42,055 nt of DNA from Casp-actino8 sp044358015 (GCA_044358015.1 JBIKOO010000013.1:1-42055); one strand, 5' to 3'; positions 15,975-24,706 are shown, numbered from the stretch's first letter. Notes: generated from the letters alone by a model not told the origin. Numbers and translations: made by a program.

Positions 15975-16864
15975 TGTGAAACCTGCGCACGTTCACTGCT
16001 GTTTCGTTCAGAAATTGAGTTGACACCATCGACGATCATCTGACCCATGCTGGGTGCGAGCGCAACAATCGCATCGTGTTGGCCATCGATGCGTACTGCT
16101 TTGGCTTGCGGTATCTCGGAATACAACTTCAATTGTCGGTGCACGGGTATTACTGGATCACGCAATGTGATGATGTGAGAAGTCGGAACATCAATTTCTG
16201 GTAACCATTCGAGGGCTGAGAAATTGCCGATTGCTTGGCCTGCTTCAAGAACCATGCGCCAATCGTGTAGCTCAATCTGACTCATGGCCCACGGTCCCCA
16301 CTTCGATGCCTTGCGGCGCAAGAAGAGACGCTCGGTTAACCACTCTTGTGCGATTGGTGGAGTGAGGCGGGCAAGTGCGCCCATCCCGGTCAGGCCCAAA
16401 AATCCCATGCGTTCGCCGCGACTGTGAGCAAAACTTCCGGCGGTTGCACACAACATCAAGCCATCAACGACGGTGCGGTGGCGACGCCACATCAACAATG
16501 CAATCGGTCCACCCATTGAATAGCCAACGGGGATGACTTTCTTGATTCCGAGTTCGGCTAATAAACAGGCGGCATCGTCGGCACAATCAGCCAAACGAAA
16601 TGGTTTGCGCGTGCGAATACCACGACCGTGACCGCGATGATCTAACGAAATGACTCGGAAGTGTTGTCCGAGTGTTTCGTACACCGCAAACCAATTGAGA
16701 TCGGCAGTTGCAGTCCAGCCATGGAGCAACAACACCACTGGTACATCAGGATGCGGGCCTGGTAATTCGCGAACGAACGTCGTTCCACGACCCGGTAATT
16801 CGACATCTCGTCCAGGAGGCAGTGCGGGAATGCCAGTTTCGTTGCTGGAAGTTTTTGAACTCAG
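15971..16864 (-). CDS. Alpha/beta hydrolase, probably starting at CTG
   Basis: Serine hydrolase with oxyanion motif LLLHGW, nucleophile elbow GYSMGG, and late Asp and His (GQHDAIVAL). Substrate unknown. No ATG, GTG or TTG exists between an in-frame TAA far upstream and GTG 16738, yet the 42 codons before that GTG read DVELPGRGTTFVRELPGP and then PDVPVVLLLHGW, a normal first strand for the fold. CTG 16864 overlaps the greA stop as CTGA and has GGAG 5 nt upstream, so I start there (297 aa). The ATGA overlap at its 3' end couples it to the AarF gene. Confidence 0.75.
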   Translation of the reverse strand: MSSKTSSNETGIPALPPGRDVELPGRGTTFVRELPGPHPDVPVVLLLHGWTATADLNWFAVYETLGQHFRVISLDHRGHGRGIRTRKPFRLADCADDAACLLAELGIKKVIPVGYSMGGPIALLMWRRHRTVVDGLMLCATAGSFAHSRGERMGFLGLTGMGALARLTPPIAQEWLTERLFLRRKASKWGPWAMSQIELHDWRMVLEAGQAIGNFSALEWLPEIDVPTSHIITLRDPVIPVHRQLKLYSEIPQAKAVRIDGQHDAIVALAPSMGQMIVDGVNSISERNSSERAQVSQ

Positions 16865-17331
16865 GGCAGCTCCACGCTGATAATCGTCACGCTCAACTTT
16901 GAACCGTTGGGTGTTTCGTATTCGGCGGTCTCGTTAATACGGCGTCCGAGAATTGCTTGACCGAGCGCAGACTCGGGGGTCATGGTGGCAGCGCCAGCGA
17001 ACTTCTCTTCGCGAGAGCCGAGGTAATACGTCTCGGGTTCGTCGCCATCAATCGAGAGAGTGACGAGCTTGCCGGGTCCGACTACGTCGCCGTCTTCGGT
17101 TTCGACAAGTTCGTAATTTTCAAGAATCGACTCAAGATGGCGAATGCGACCTTCCATATGACCTTGCTCATCTTTGGCGGCGTGATAGTCGCCATTTTCT
17201 TTGAGGTCGCCCATCTCGCGGGCACGTTCGATCTTGTCGGCAACTTCAATGCGGCCTCGGGTCGTGAGGTCGTGAAATTCTGCTTGAAGTCGCTCAAGAG
17301 CAGTTTGGGTGAGGTGGTGTACCTGGGCCAT
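16861..17331 (-). CDS. greA: Transcription elongation factor GreA
   Basis: Rescues arrested RNA polymerase by stimulating transcript cleavage through its secondary channel. The 156-aa protein has the N-terminal coiled coil with the acidic tip (VADKIERAREMGDLKENGDYHAAKDEQGHMEGRI region, residues ~33-65), then the FKBP-like domain with SPESALGQAILGR. ATG 17331 lies 6 nt behind TACCCT; an in-frame ATG at 17337 lies too close to that box. It leads the hydrolase - AarF - FKBP operon. Confidence 0.93.
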   Translation of the reverse strand: MAQVHHLTQTALERLQAEFHDLTTRGRIEVADKIERAREMGDLKENGDYHAAKDEQGHMEGRIRHLESILENYELVETEDGDVVGPGKLVTLSIDGDEPETYYLGSREEKFAGAATMTPESALGQAILGRRINETAEYETPNGSKLSVTIISVELP

Positions 17332-17337
17332 GATCAT

Positions 17338-17343
17338 AGGGTA
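17338..17343 (-). promoter_or_regulatory. -10 box of the greA operon
   Basis: TACCCT, then ATGATC, then the ATG at 17331. The distance decides the start codon in favour of 17331. Confidence 0.45.
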
Positions 17344-17473
17344 ACGCCAGGTGGCAAACCTTGCGATGGCAGGGCCAAGACTTGCGAGTTACCGCAGGAC
17401 ATCGGGCTTCCCAAAGCCCAGAGTGGTCGTGAAATGTATGGGTTGACGCCGTAGCCCCTACGATGTGGGACTT

Positions 17474-18478
17474 ATGGCAGCAACAACAGCGCACCGTATT
17501 GCCGTGATCGGCGGAGACGGAATTGGTCCCGAAGTCACTATCCAGGCCCTCAAAGTGGTCCGAGCGGCCGGAGTCAACATTGACACCACCGACTTTGACC
17601 TCGGTGGAGCCCGTTTCTTGCGAGACGGCGAGATTTTGTCGGATGATGTACTGAATCAGTTGCGGGCCTTCGACGCCATTCTTCTTGGAGCAGTCGGAAC
17701 CCCCGATGTTCCGCCCGGAGTCATCGAGCGTGGCTTGTTGCTCAAGATGCGCTTCGAACTTGATCTGTATATCAACCAGCGTCCATTCATTGGCACTGCG
17801 CCTGGTCACACCAAGCCGCACGATTTCATTTGTATTCGCGAAAACACCGAAGGTCCTTACGTCGGCGAAGGTGGTGTGTTGCGTAAGGGAACACCTCACG
17901 AAGTCGCGACGCAAGGAAGTGTCAACACACGTATGGGTGTTGAGCGTTGCATTCGTTACGCATTCGAATTGGCGAATAAGCGTGAGCGCAAGCACGTCAC
18001 ATTGGTGCACAAAACCAACGTGCTCACTTTCGCTGGCAACTTGTGGGAGCGAGCCTTCAATGATGTTGCGGCCGAGTATCCGCAGGTTGGAACTGCGTAT
18101 AACCACGTTGACGCCGCATGTATCTACTTTGTGCAAGACCCACATCGTTATGACGTCATCGTGACCGACAACTTGTTCGGTGACATTTTGACCGACCTCG
18201 GTGGAGCAGTCTCGGGCGGTATTGGTCTGGCTTCTTCGGCCAACCTCAACCCTGCCCGTACAGGCCCCAGCATGTTTGAACCCGTGCACGGTTCGGCCCC
18301 TGACATCGTGGGTACCGGCAAAGCCAATCCGACTGCAGCAATTTTGTCAGCGGCTTTAATGCTCGATTTCTTGGGTGAAAGTCAGGCTGCCGATCGCATC
18401 CGTGCAGCTTGCGCCGACCCAGTTACCGGAAGCACAGTCGAGATCGCTGAGGCGATCGCAGCCCGAATTAAGGGCTAA
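17474..18478 (+). CDS. leuB: 3-isopropylmalate dehydrogenase
   Basis: NAD-dependent oxidative decarboxylation of 3-isopropylmalate; in the citramalate route the same enzyme converts beta-methylmalate to 2-oxobutyrate. The 334-aa protein has GGDGIGPEV, the arginine set in LLLKMRFELDLYINQRP, IRENTEGPYVGEGG, the TDNLFGDILTDLGG metal/substrate block and EPVHGSAPDI. ATG 17474 is chosen because TACGAT at 17459-17464 is 9 nt upstream; a GTG at 17465 abuts that box. ilvE follows on the same strand after 54 nt. Confidence 0.95.
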   Translation: MAATTAHRIAVIGGDGIGPEVTIQALKVVRAAGVNIDTTDFDLGGARFLRDGEILSDDVLNQLRAFDAILLGAVGTPDVPPGVIERGLLLKMRFELDLYINQRPFIGTAPGHTKPHDFICIRENTEGPYVGEGGVLRKGTPHEVATQGSVNTRMGVERCIRYAFELANKRERKHVTLVHKTNVLTFAGNLWERAFNDVAAEYPQVGTAYNHVDAACIYFVQDPHRYDVIVTDNLFGDILTDLGGAVSGGIGLASSANLNPARTGPSMFEPVHGSAPDIVGTGKANPTAAILSAALMLDFLGESQAADRIRAACADPVTGSTVEIAEAIAARIKG

Positions 18479-18532
18479 GCCCAACTCGTTACCAACTAAT
18501 CTCACTAACAGAACTTTCGAACGGAGTCCGCA

Positions 18533-19453
18533 ATGCCCACATTGATCCCCACCCCAAAAATTTGGATGAACGGCGAATTGGTCGATTGGGATAAAGCCCA
18601 AGTACACGTGCTCACCCACACCTTGCACTACGGCACCGGAGTTTTCGAAGGAATCCGCGCCTACGAAACGTCGAAGGGCACCGCGATTTTCCGCCTCACC
18701 GAGCACATCGAGCGTTTGTTCCGCAGTGCCCACATTCTTGGTATGGAAATTCCGTACACCGTTGAAGAACTCGTTCAAGCCACCAAAGACACTGTTGCCT
18801 CAACTGGTTTGCCGTCGTGCTATGTGCGTCCGTTGGCGTACTACGGCTACGGTGAAATGGGACTCAACACATTGCCGTGCAAGGTTGACGTGGCCATTGC
18901 CTGTTGGCCATGGGGCGCTTACTTGGGTGACGACGCGTTAACCAAGGGTGTCCGCATGAAGATTTCTTCGTGGACCCGTCACGATCACAACACCATGCCG
19001 CCAGCAGCCAAGACTGTGGGTAACTATGTCAACTCATCGTTGGCCAAGGTTGAAGCATTGCGTGCTGGTTACGACGAAGCCATCATGTTGGCTCCGAATG
19101 GTCTTGTCGCCGAATGCACGGGCGAAAACATTTTCTGTTCACGCAACGGCATCATCTTGACCCCGCCGTTGTCGGCTGGTGCGCTTGAAGGAATCACCCA
19201 GAACTCAGTGATGGAAATCGGTCGTGATCTTGGCATCGATATTCGCATTGACAACATTGCCCGTAGCGACCTGTACATCGCTGACGAAATCTTTGTGTGC
19301 GGTACTGCTGCTGAAGTCAGTGCTGTTGCATCGGTCGACGATCGTTCAGTTCCGGCACCTGGCCCAGCAACAACTGCAATTGGTCAGATGTATGGGCGCG
19401 TCGTACGTGGTCAAGAAGCCAAGTACGCCCACTGGTGCGAACTCGCCAAATAA
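18533..19453 (+). CDS. ilvE: Branched-chain amino acid aminotransferase
   Basis: PLP enzyme performing the last step of leucine, isoleucine and valine synthesis. The 306-aa fold-type IV protein has THTLHYGTGVFEGIRAYE near the N-terminus, the PLP lysine at K160 (PPAAKTVGNYVNS), EAIMLAPNGLVAECTGENIF and the phosphate-binding GITQNSVMEI. GGAG stands 6 nt before ATG. Probably cotranscribed with leuB. The frame ends just before a 22-bp-arm palindrome. Confidence 0.95.
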   Translation: MPTLIPTPKIWMNGELVDWDKAQVHVLTHTLHYGTGVFEGIRAYETSKGTAIFRLTEHIERLFRSAHILGMEIPYTVEELVQATKDTVASTGLPSCYVRPLAYYGYGEMGLNTLPCKVDVAIACWPWGAYLGDDALTKGVRMKISSWTRHDHNTMPPAAKTVGNYVNSSLAKVEALRAGYDEAIMLAPNGLVAECTGENIFCSRNGIILTPPLSAGALEGITQNSVMEIGRDLGIDIRIDNIARSDLYIADEIFVCGTAAEVSAVASVDDRSVPAPGPATTAIGQMYGRVVRGQEAKYAHWCELAK

Positions 19454-19464
19454 CCCTTGGTGAA

Positions 19465-19510
19465 TCTGGTGGCGAAAACGTGCGGAAATCCGCACGTTTT
19501 CGCCACCAGA
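19465..19510. repeat. Palindrome with 22-bp perfect arms (family copy 3)
   Basis: Arms 19465-19486 and 19489-19510 are exact reverse complements with 2 nt between. Outer TCTGGTG matches the other two copies; the centre is TGCGGAAATCCGCA. It fills the gap between the convergent ends of ilvE (19453) and the ureohydrolase gene (19520), where it could stop transcription from both sides. Confidence 0.85.
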
Positions 19511-19519
19511 AAAACTAAG

Positions 19520-20521
19520 TCATTGTTGATTGCGTTGGCGGGCTGCAAGGCCGGCCAGACACTCAAACGCCAAGCGGTGTGCCACATTGACAGTGAGATC
19601 GCTCACGTCGTACGCCGGAGAAACTTCGACAATGTCGATGCCGACCACGTTGTGTTCAAGACACAACGTGCGCACCATGCGTAACAAATCTGCCGACATG
19701 ATTCCGCCTGGTTCGGGAGTTCCAGTTCCAGGAGCAAACGATGGGTCAAGGCTGTCGACGTCGATGGAAATGTACAAACTGTCGGCAGCAGCCAAAGCCT
19801 CGGCAACTGCATCTTTCATCACGGTTTGAAATCCGCGTTGCCAGATTTCGTCCATGGTGTGCCAACGCATTCCTTGTTCGCGCATCCAGTCGAAAATTTC
19901 TTTTGGCGGCCAGTAGCCGCGCAAACCAACTTGCACAAAGTTCTTGCCCGGAATTGCTCCTGACTCGATGAGTCGCCGCATCGGTGTTCCGTGACTTGCC
20001 AAGTTGCCATAAAGAATGTCGGCAGTGTCTGCATGTGCGTCAAAGTGCACCATCCCGACGTTGCCGAATCCTTTGACTTCAGCAACGGCGGTTGCCGCGG
20101 GCCACGTGATGGAGTGGTCGCCACCAAGTGTGATCGGAATGATTCCGCGACTGGCAACTTCGCCGACGCGGGCTTTGATATTGGCCAAGCTGACATCGGT
20201 CTGACCGTGAGGGCAATACGCATCACCAAAGTCGACGACCTCGAGGTAATCGAAAATCTCAATGCCCAAGTCCATGTGATAGCTGCCAGGTTCGTAAGCC
20301 TGTGAGCGAATAGCGCGCGGGCCAAAGCGGGCGCCGGGACGATTAGTCGTTGAGTTGTCGTAGGGCGCACCAACGATGGCGACATCAGGTTGCCAGTCAT
20401 CAAGTTGTGATGGCTCAGTCAAAAAAGGGCGCTGACCAAACGTGGCGAGTCCGCCGAACACGAAGCCAAGATCAAGTTGTTCCTGCATACCGGGGGAGAG
20501 TTCGCGCTTTGGTTCGGCCAT
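19520..20521 (-). CDS. Ureohydrolase, agmatinase family
   Basis: Binuclear Mn enzyme hydrolysing a guanidino compound to urea plus an amine. The 333-aa protein has all metal ligands: GGDHSI (H136), DAHAD (D161, H163, D165) and SIDVDSLDPSFAPGTGTPEPGG (D254, D256). The extended N-terminus and DAHADTAD fit the agmatinase/guanidinobutyrase branch rather than arginase; agmatine, guanidinobutyrate or another guanidine compound are all possible. ATG 20521 lies 6 nt behind TAAGGT, so the transcript is likely leaderless. Divergent from the cimA leader. Confidence 0.88.
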   Translation of the reverse strand: MAEPKRELSPGMQEQLDLGFVFGGLATFGQRPFLTEPSQLDDWQPDVAIVGAPYDNSTTNRPGARFGPRAIRSQAYEPGSYHMDLGIEIFDYLEVVDFGDAYCPHGQTDVSLANIKARVGEVASRGIIPITLGGDHSITWPAATAVAEVKGFGNVGMVHFDAHADTADILYGNLASHGTPMRRLIESGAIPGKNFVQVGLRGYWPPKEIFDWMREQGMRWHTMDEIWQRGFQTVMKDAVAEALAAADSLYISIDVDSLDPSFAPGTGTPEPGGIMSADLLRMVRTLCLEHNVVGIDIVEVSPAYDVSDLTVNVAHRLAFECLAGLAARQRNQQ

Positions 20522-20527
20522 TCCCGA

Positions 20528-20533
20528 ACCTTA
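20528..20533 (-). promoter_or_regulatory. -10 box of the ureohydrolase gene
   Basis: TAAGGT separated by TCGGGA from the ATG at 20521. Confidence 0.4.
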
Positions 20534-20580
20534 CCGAGAATCACGATGAACTCGGAAGCTTCAGAAATATCGCCTTGGCG

Positions 20581-20609
20581 TTGACACTGGGCGCAGAATC
20601 CTGTTGACT
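20581..20609 (+). promoter_or_regulatory. Promoter of the cimA leader transcript
   Basis: A perfect TTGACA (20581-20586), a 17-nt spacer and TTGACT (20604-20609) as a weaker -10. The start point would fall within a few bases of the leader peptide ATG at 20618. Confidence 0.5.
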
Positions 20610-20617
20610 GAGAAGCA

Positions 20618-20671
20618 ATGAACGCCGTGACTACTTCCCGTAACACTGCAGCAATCATCATTATTCGCTAG
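20618..20671 (+). CDS. Isoleucine-rich leader peptide of cimA
   Basis: Seventeen codons, MNAVTTSRNTAAIIIIR, with four consecutive Ile codons (ATC ATC ATT ATT) just before the Arg and TAG stop. Position between promoter and an intrinsic terminator upstream of an isoleucine-pathway gene is what ribosome-mediated attenuation requires. Directly after the stop, GCGCACG (20671-20677) pairs with CGTGCGC (20688-20694), a likely pause or antiterminator stem. Confidence 0.75.
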   Translation: MNAVTTSRNTAAIIIIR

Positions 20672-20698
20672 CGCACGGGTTCGTTCTCGTGCGCAGTC

Positions 20699-20726
20699 AG
20701 CCGCCCACCGGGCGGCTTTTCTGTTT
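20699..20726 (+). terminator. Intrinsic terminator in the cimA leader (attenuator)
   Basis: AGCCGCCC (20699-20706), loop ACC, GGGCGGCT (20710-20717), then TTTCTGTTT. The 8-bp GC-rich stem lies 28 nt after the leader peptide stop and 35 nt before cimA. Confidence 0.85.
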
Positions 20727-20760
20727 CTCGGAATGAACCTCAACCACAGAGAGAAAACCC

Positions 20761-22368
20761 ATGAGCAACATGACTAACAACATGCCTAAAAGCATGATCG
20801 AAGTATTCGATACCACCTTGCGCGACGGCCTACAGGTCGAGGGCGTCTCGGCCTCAGTAGAAGACAAGCTTCGTATTGCCGAACAGCTCGATTACTTGGG
20901 CGTGCATTACATCGAAGGTGGCTGGCCTGGAGCGAACCCGAAAGACATCGAGTTCTTTGCTCGCGCGGCAACAGAGTTGAAGTTCACCACCAGCACCTTG
21001 GTGGCTTTTGGTTCAACTCGACGCCCCAAAGGCAAGGTCGATGACGATGCAACCTTGCGTCACCTCATTGATGCCAACACCAGTGCCGTGTGCATCGTGG
21101 CAAAAAGCTGGGACTATCACGTCATCAACGCCTTGCAAACAACTCTGGATGAAGGCATCGCCATGATCGCCGACTCAGTCGAATACCTCAAGGGCAATGG
21201 TCGCCGCGTGTTGGTTGACATGGAGCACTTCTTCGATGGTTTTAAGCGCAACGAAGAATTCGCACTACGCGCCCTTGAAGCAGCAGTGATGAAAGGCGCA
21301 AGCCACTTGGTGTTGTGCGATACCAATGGTGGAAGCCTTCCTCACGAAGTGCAACAGATCGTTGCTCAAGTGAAGAGCCATGTGGGCAACGATGTCACGA
21401 TCGGCATTCACTGCCATGATGACACCGGTTGTGCAGTCGCCAACTCAATGGCCGCTGTGTTGAGCGGTGCTGGTCATGTGCAAGGAACGTTGAATGGTCT
21501 GGGTGAGCGCACTGGTAACACCAACCTCACGACCGTCATCCCGAACTTGCAATTGAAACTGGGTTACCAGTGTTTGCCAGAAGGTCGTCTTGATCGTTTG
21601 ACAGCAGTGAGTAATCATGTCGCCGAAGTTTTGAATCGCCCAATGAATCCGCAAGCGCCCTACGTCGGCACTGGTGCATTCGCTCACAAGGCTGGTTTGC
21701 ACGTGAGCGCAATCGTGCGTGCCAAAGATGCGTACGAACATGTTGACCCCGCGTTAGTGGGTAACGGTACGCGCTTTGTTGTGAGCGAAATGGCTGGCAA
21801 GGCCACGATCAACATCAAGGCTGAAGAACTTGGACTCGAACTTGATGGTCCAGCGATCAATCAGGTCATCGATGACTTGAAGCGTCTCGAGCACGAGGGT
21901 TACCACTTTGAAGCCGCCGACGCATCGCTTGAATTGCTCATGCGCAAGGCAACTGGCTGGAAGCAGTCATTCTTCAGCGTTGAGTCGATGCGAGTCATCA
22001 CCGATGAAACCGCAAATGGTGAATTCACGACCGAAGCAACGGTCAAGGTGTGGGTCGGGCCCGAAGGTACGGCGACTCGCCACGTGCACACCGCCGAAGG
22101 GAATGGTCCGGTCAATGCAATTGATACAGCGCTTCGTGCTGCAGTGTCGCAGGCGTATCCCAACGTTGATCGCATCCATCTCACCGACTACAAGGTGCGC
22201 ATCCTCGACGGAGCCACTGCGACTGGCGCTGTGACCCGAGTTCTGATCGACGCCACTGATGGTGAGCGTTCATGGACCACGATCGGAGTCAGTTCGAACA
22301 TCATCGAGGCTTCGTGGCGGGCCTTAGAAGAATCTTTGATCTACGGACTCCTACATTCGGGCGTCTGA
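20761..22368 (+). CDS. cimA: (R)-citramalate synthase
   Basis: Condenses acetyl-CoA and pyruvate to citramalate, opening a threonine-independent route to isoleucine. The 535-aa protein is a DRE-TIM metallolyase: TTLRDGLQ (R21, D22), the metal pair H217 and H219 in GIHCHDDTGCAVANS, GTLNGLGERTGN, and a C-terminal LeuA-dimer regulatory domain. EGGWPGANPKD and the lack of the long LeuA2 N-terminus separate it from the isopropylmalate synthase at 798-2516. It lies downstream of the Ile attenuator; leuBCD in the same window can complete the path. Confidence 0.9.
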   Translation: MSNMTNNMPKSMIEVFDTTLRDGLQVEGVSASVEDKLRIAEQLDYLGVHYIEGGWPGANPKDIEFFARAATELKFTTSTLVAFGSTRRPKGKVDDDATLRHLIDANTSAVCIVAKSWDYHVINALQTTLDEGIAMIADSVEYLKGNGRRVLVDMEHFFDGFKRNEEFALRALEAAVMKGASHLVLCDTNGGSLPHEVQQIVAQVKSHVGNDVTIGIHCHDDTGCAVANSMAAVLSGAGHVQGTLNGLGERTGNTNLTTVIPNLQLKLGYQCLPEGRLDRLTAVSNHVAEVLNRPMNPQAPYVGTGAFAHKAGLHVSAIVRAKDAYEHVDPALVGNGTRFVVSEMAGKATINIKAEELGLELDGPAINQVIDDLKRLEHEGYHFEAADASLELLMRKATGWKQSFFSVESMRVITDETANGEFTTEATVKVWVGPEGTATRHVHTAEGNGPVNAIDTALRAAVSQAYPNVDRIHLTDYKVRILDGATATGAVTRVLIDATDGERSWTTIGVSSNIIEASWRALEESLIYGLLHSGV

Positions 22369-22387
22369 GCGAATACGGTAGTAGGCG

Positions 22388-22909
22388 ATGTCTGCACCAC
22401 AATTTGCTCCCACCCCAGTTCTGAACGATGTCCGTGTTTACGGTTCGCCCGATGTGGCGCCCCAATCATGGGTCAACAATCGCCCAACCGACATTGAAGG
22501 CTTTCAGCCCGTCGGTGAGCATCTGGGTTTCCAGGGACCTGATCAGGGTTACGCGTTGTTGCTAGCTAATCGTCTCAGTAATCGTCTGCACCTTGTTGGC
22601 GGACTCGTGACTGCAGATGCCATTCGCGGATGTCTGAATATCGCATTACGTCGCGCCTCGCTGTACGGCCGTGCCCCCGTCATTCATGACCTCACCATTG
22701 CTTTCACGATGTGGGGATTCTTTGACGCCAACCCACCGACCGATCTGGTAACAACTCGAGCCGATCTGTTTAAGGGTGTGGGCAACGTGCATCACTATGC
22801 CGAAGGTCGTTCAATCGTTGACATGGTTCCTGAAGCCACATTACGTATGACCCCCGCACAAGTGACTTCTGCCTACCCAGCTAATTGGCGCACACTCACC
22901 GGTGCCTGA
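22388..22909 (+). CDS. Unknown 173-aa protein
   Basis: Not recognised; looks like a soluble protein conserved in its lineage. It has alternating hydrophobic strands (YALLLANRLSNRLHLVGGLV, APVIHDLTIAFTMWGFFD) and no signal or catalytic motif I can name. ATG 22388 is 8 nt behind TACGGT (22374-22379), so it has its own probable leaderless promoter despite lying only 19 nt after cimA. The acyl-CoA dehydrogenase gene follows after 24 nt. Confidence 0.7.
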   Translation: MSAPQFAPTPVLNDVRVYGSPDVAPQSWVNNRPTDIEGFQPVGEHLGFQGPDQGYALLLANRLSNRLHLVGGLVTADAIRGCLNIALRRASLYGRAPVIHDLTIAFTMWGFFDANPPTDLVTTRADLFKGVGNVHHYAEGRSIVDMVPEATLRMTPAQVTSAYPANWRTLTGA

Positions 22910-22920
22910 TCGTCGCGACC

Positions 22921-22926
22921 TAGTGT
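22921..22926 (+). promoter_or_regulatory. -10 box of the acyl-CoA dehydrogenase gene
   Basis: TAGTGT, 7 nt before the GTG at 22934; supports GTG as the start. Confidence 0.4.
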
Positions 22927-22933
22927 TAGGTCT

Positions 22934-24706
22934 GTGACTGATTACCGAGCACCTCTCGCCGATATTGACTTCGTTCTCAACCGCGTGTGCGGTCTAGATC
23001 GTATTTTACAATTACCCGGATTCATTGATGCTGATTCATCAATGGTGCGTGACCTTCTTGAAGAGGCAGCGCGATTCATGGAAGATAAAGTTGCGCCGCT
23101 CAACAAGGTGGGTGACAACTTTGGTGTCAAGCTCAACGCCGACTCAACAATTACCACGGCACCTGGTTTTCCGGCTGCCTATCAGGCCTATGTTGATGCT
23201 GGTTGGGGAGCAGTGCCATTCGAAAGTGGTTACGGCGGTGGCGGATTTCCGTGGATGATCGGAATTGCCATTCAAGAAATGATGACTGCGGCCAACATGG
23301 CATTTTCAATGTGCCCGTTGTTGACTCAAGGCGCGATTGATGCGTTGATGTATCACGGTAGTGAAGACCAACGAATGACCTATTTGCCCAAGATGATTAC
23401 TGGCGAATGGTCGGGCACGATGAACCTCACTGAGCCAGATGCGGGTAGCGATGTTGGTGCAGTGCGCACCAAGGCAGTCAAGAATGTCGATGGGACCTAC
23501 AACATCACCGGAACCAAGATTTACATCTCGTTTGGCGAACACGACATGGCCGAAAATATCATTCACTTGGTGTTGGCCCGCACCCCTGATGCACCCCCAG
23601 GAACAAAGGGAATTTCGTGTTTCATTGTTCCGAAATACTTGTTGAACAATGACGGCTCGCTTGGTCGGCACAACGATGTCAAGTGCGTTTCGGTTGAACA
23701 CAAGCTGGGTATTCATGCGAGTCCCACATGTGTTCTGACCTATGGCGACAACGGTGGCGCAGTTGGCTATTTGATTGGTGAAGAGAATCGTGGCATGCAA
23801 TACATGTTCACGATGATGAATCAGGCGCGCTTATCTGTTGGCTTGCAAGGTCTTTCATTGGGTGATCGCGCGTATCAGCAGTCATTGCAGTACGCCAAAG
23901 ATCGCCGTCAAGGACGCGCTCCAGGTGCACCGGCTGGTGAAAGCTCACCGATCATTGATCATCCAGATGTGAAGCGCATGTTGCTCACTATGAAGACAAC
24001 ACTTGAAGCATTGCGTCGCATGACCTATTGGAACGCTGCATGCCTTGATGTTGCGAAACATCACCCCGATGCAGTTGAACGCGAATCTGCATCTGACTTG
24101 GCGGCGTTGTTGACACCAATGTCCAAGGGTTGGGGCACCGACATGGGCGTTGAACTCACTGGTATCGCTGTGCAAATTCACGGTGGCATGGGATTCGTCG
24201 AAGAGACTGGTGTCGCTCAGCATTATCGCGATGCGCGCATCACCACGATTTACGAAGGAACTAACGGTATTCAGGCCATCGACTTGGTCGGTCGCAAACT
24301 TGGATTGCGTGGCGGCGAAGTTGTGAAGCGCCATCTTGATTCAGTCGAAACCTTATGCCGTAAGTTAGACACGCATGCCGATCTGAAAGCAGCGAGTGAA
24401 GCATTGCGCAAGACTTTGGCCGCGACACGTGCCGCAACTACTTGGCTAGCTGAACATTCAGGCAACCCACTTGATTCATTGTCGGGTGCAACTCCGTACA
24501 TGCGATTGATTAGTACTTTGACTGCCGGCTTCTTATTGGCTGACTCTGCGGTGATTGCACAAGAAGCGGAAAGCGAAGTAGGAGCAGATTGTGTGGCTGA
24601 GCGAATCGCTTCCGCACGTTTCTTCTGCGAACAGTTGATGCCACCAGTTGACGGACTTTTGCCAGCAATTACTGGCGATTCTGCATTGTTAATGTCAGCG
24701 ATTTGA
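22934..24706 (+). CDS. Acyl-CoA dehydrogenase, long FadE5/DmdC-like class
   Basis: FAD-dependent alpha,beta-dehydrogenation of an acyl-CoA. At 590 aa it is longer than ordinary ~380-aa enzymes: an N-terminal AcylCoA_DH_N segment (YRAPLADIDFVLNRV), the FAD domains with MNLTEPDAGSDVGAVRTKA and HKLGIHASPTC, the catalytic glutamate E441 in TIYEGTNGIQAIDL, then a C-terminal extra helical domain. This architecture is shared by FadE5 and methylmercaptopropionyl-CoA dehydrogenase DmdC; the substrate cannot be decided from sequence. Ends 2 nt from the convergent TetR gene. Confidence 0.9.
   Translation: MTDYRAPLADIDFVLNRVCGLDRILQLPGFIDADSSMVRDLLEEAARFMEDKVAPLNKVGDNFGVKLNADSTITTAPGFPAAYQAYVDAGWGAVPFESGYGGGGFPWMIGIAIQEMMTAANMAFSMCPLLTQGAIDALMYHGSEDQRMTYLPKMITGEWSGTMNLTEPDAGSDVGAVRTKAVKNVDGTYNITGTKIYISFGEHDMAENIIHLVLARTPDAPPGTKGISCFIVPKYLLNNDGSLGRHNDVKCVSVEHKLGIHASPTCVLTYGDNGGAVGYLIGEENRGMQYMFTMMNQARLSVGLQGLSLGDRAYQQSLQYAKDRRQGRAPGAPAGESSPIIDHPDVKRMLLTMKTTLEALRRMTYWNAACLDVAKHHPDAVERESASDLAALLTPMSKGWGTDMGVELTGIAVQIHGGMGFVEETGVAQHYRDARITTIYEGTNGIQAIDLVGRKLGLRGGEVVKRHLDSVETLCRKLDTHADLKAASEALRKTLAATRAATTWLAEHSGNPLDSLSGATPYMRLISTLTAGFLLADSAVIAQEAESEVGADCVAERIASARFFCEQLMPPVDGLLPAITGDSALLMSAI

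Noticed and set aside
17294..18289. 331-codon open frame opposite leuB
   Set aside because: Entirely antisense to leuB, His/Thr/Val-rich in the way of reversed coding frames, no ribosome site.
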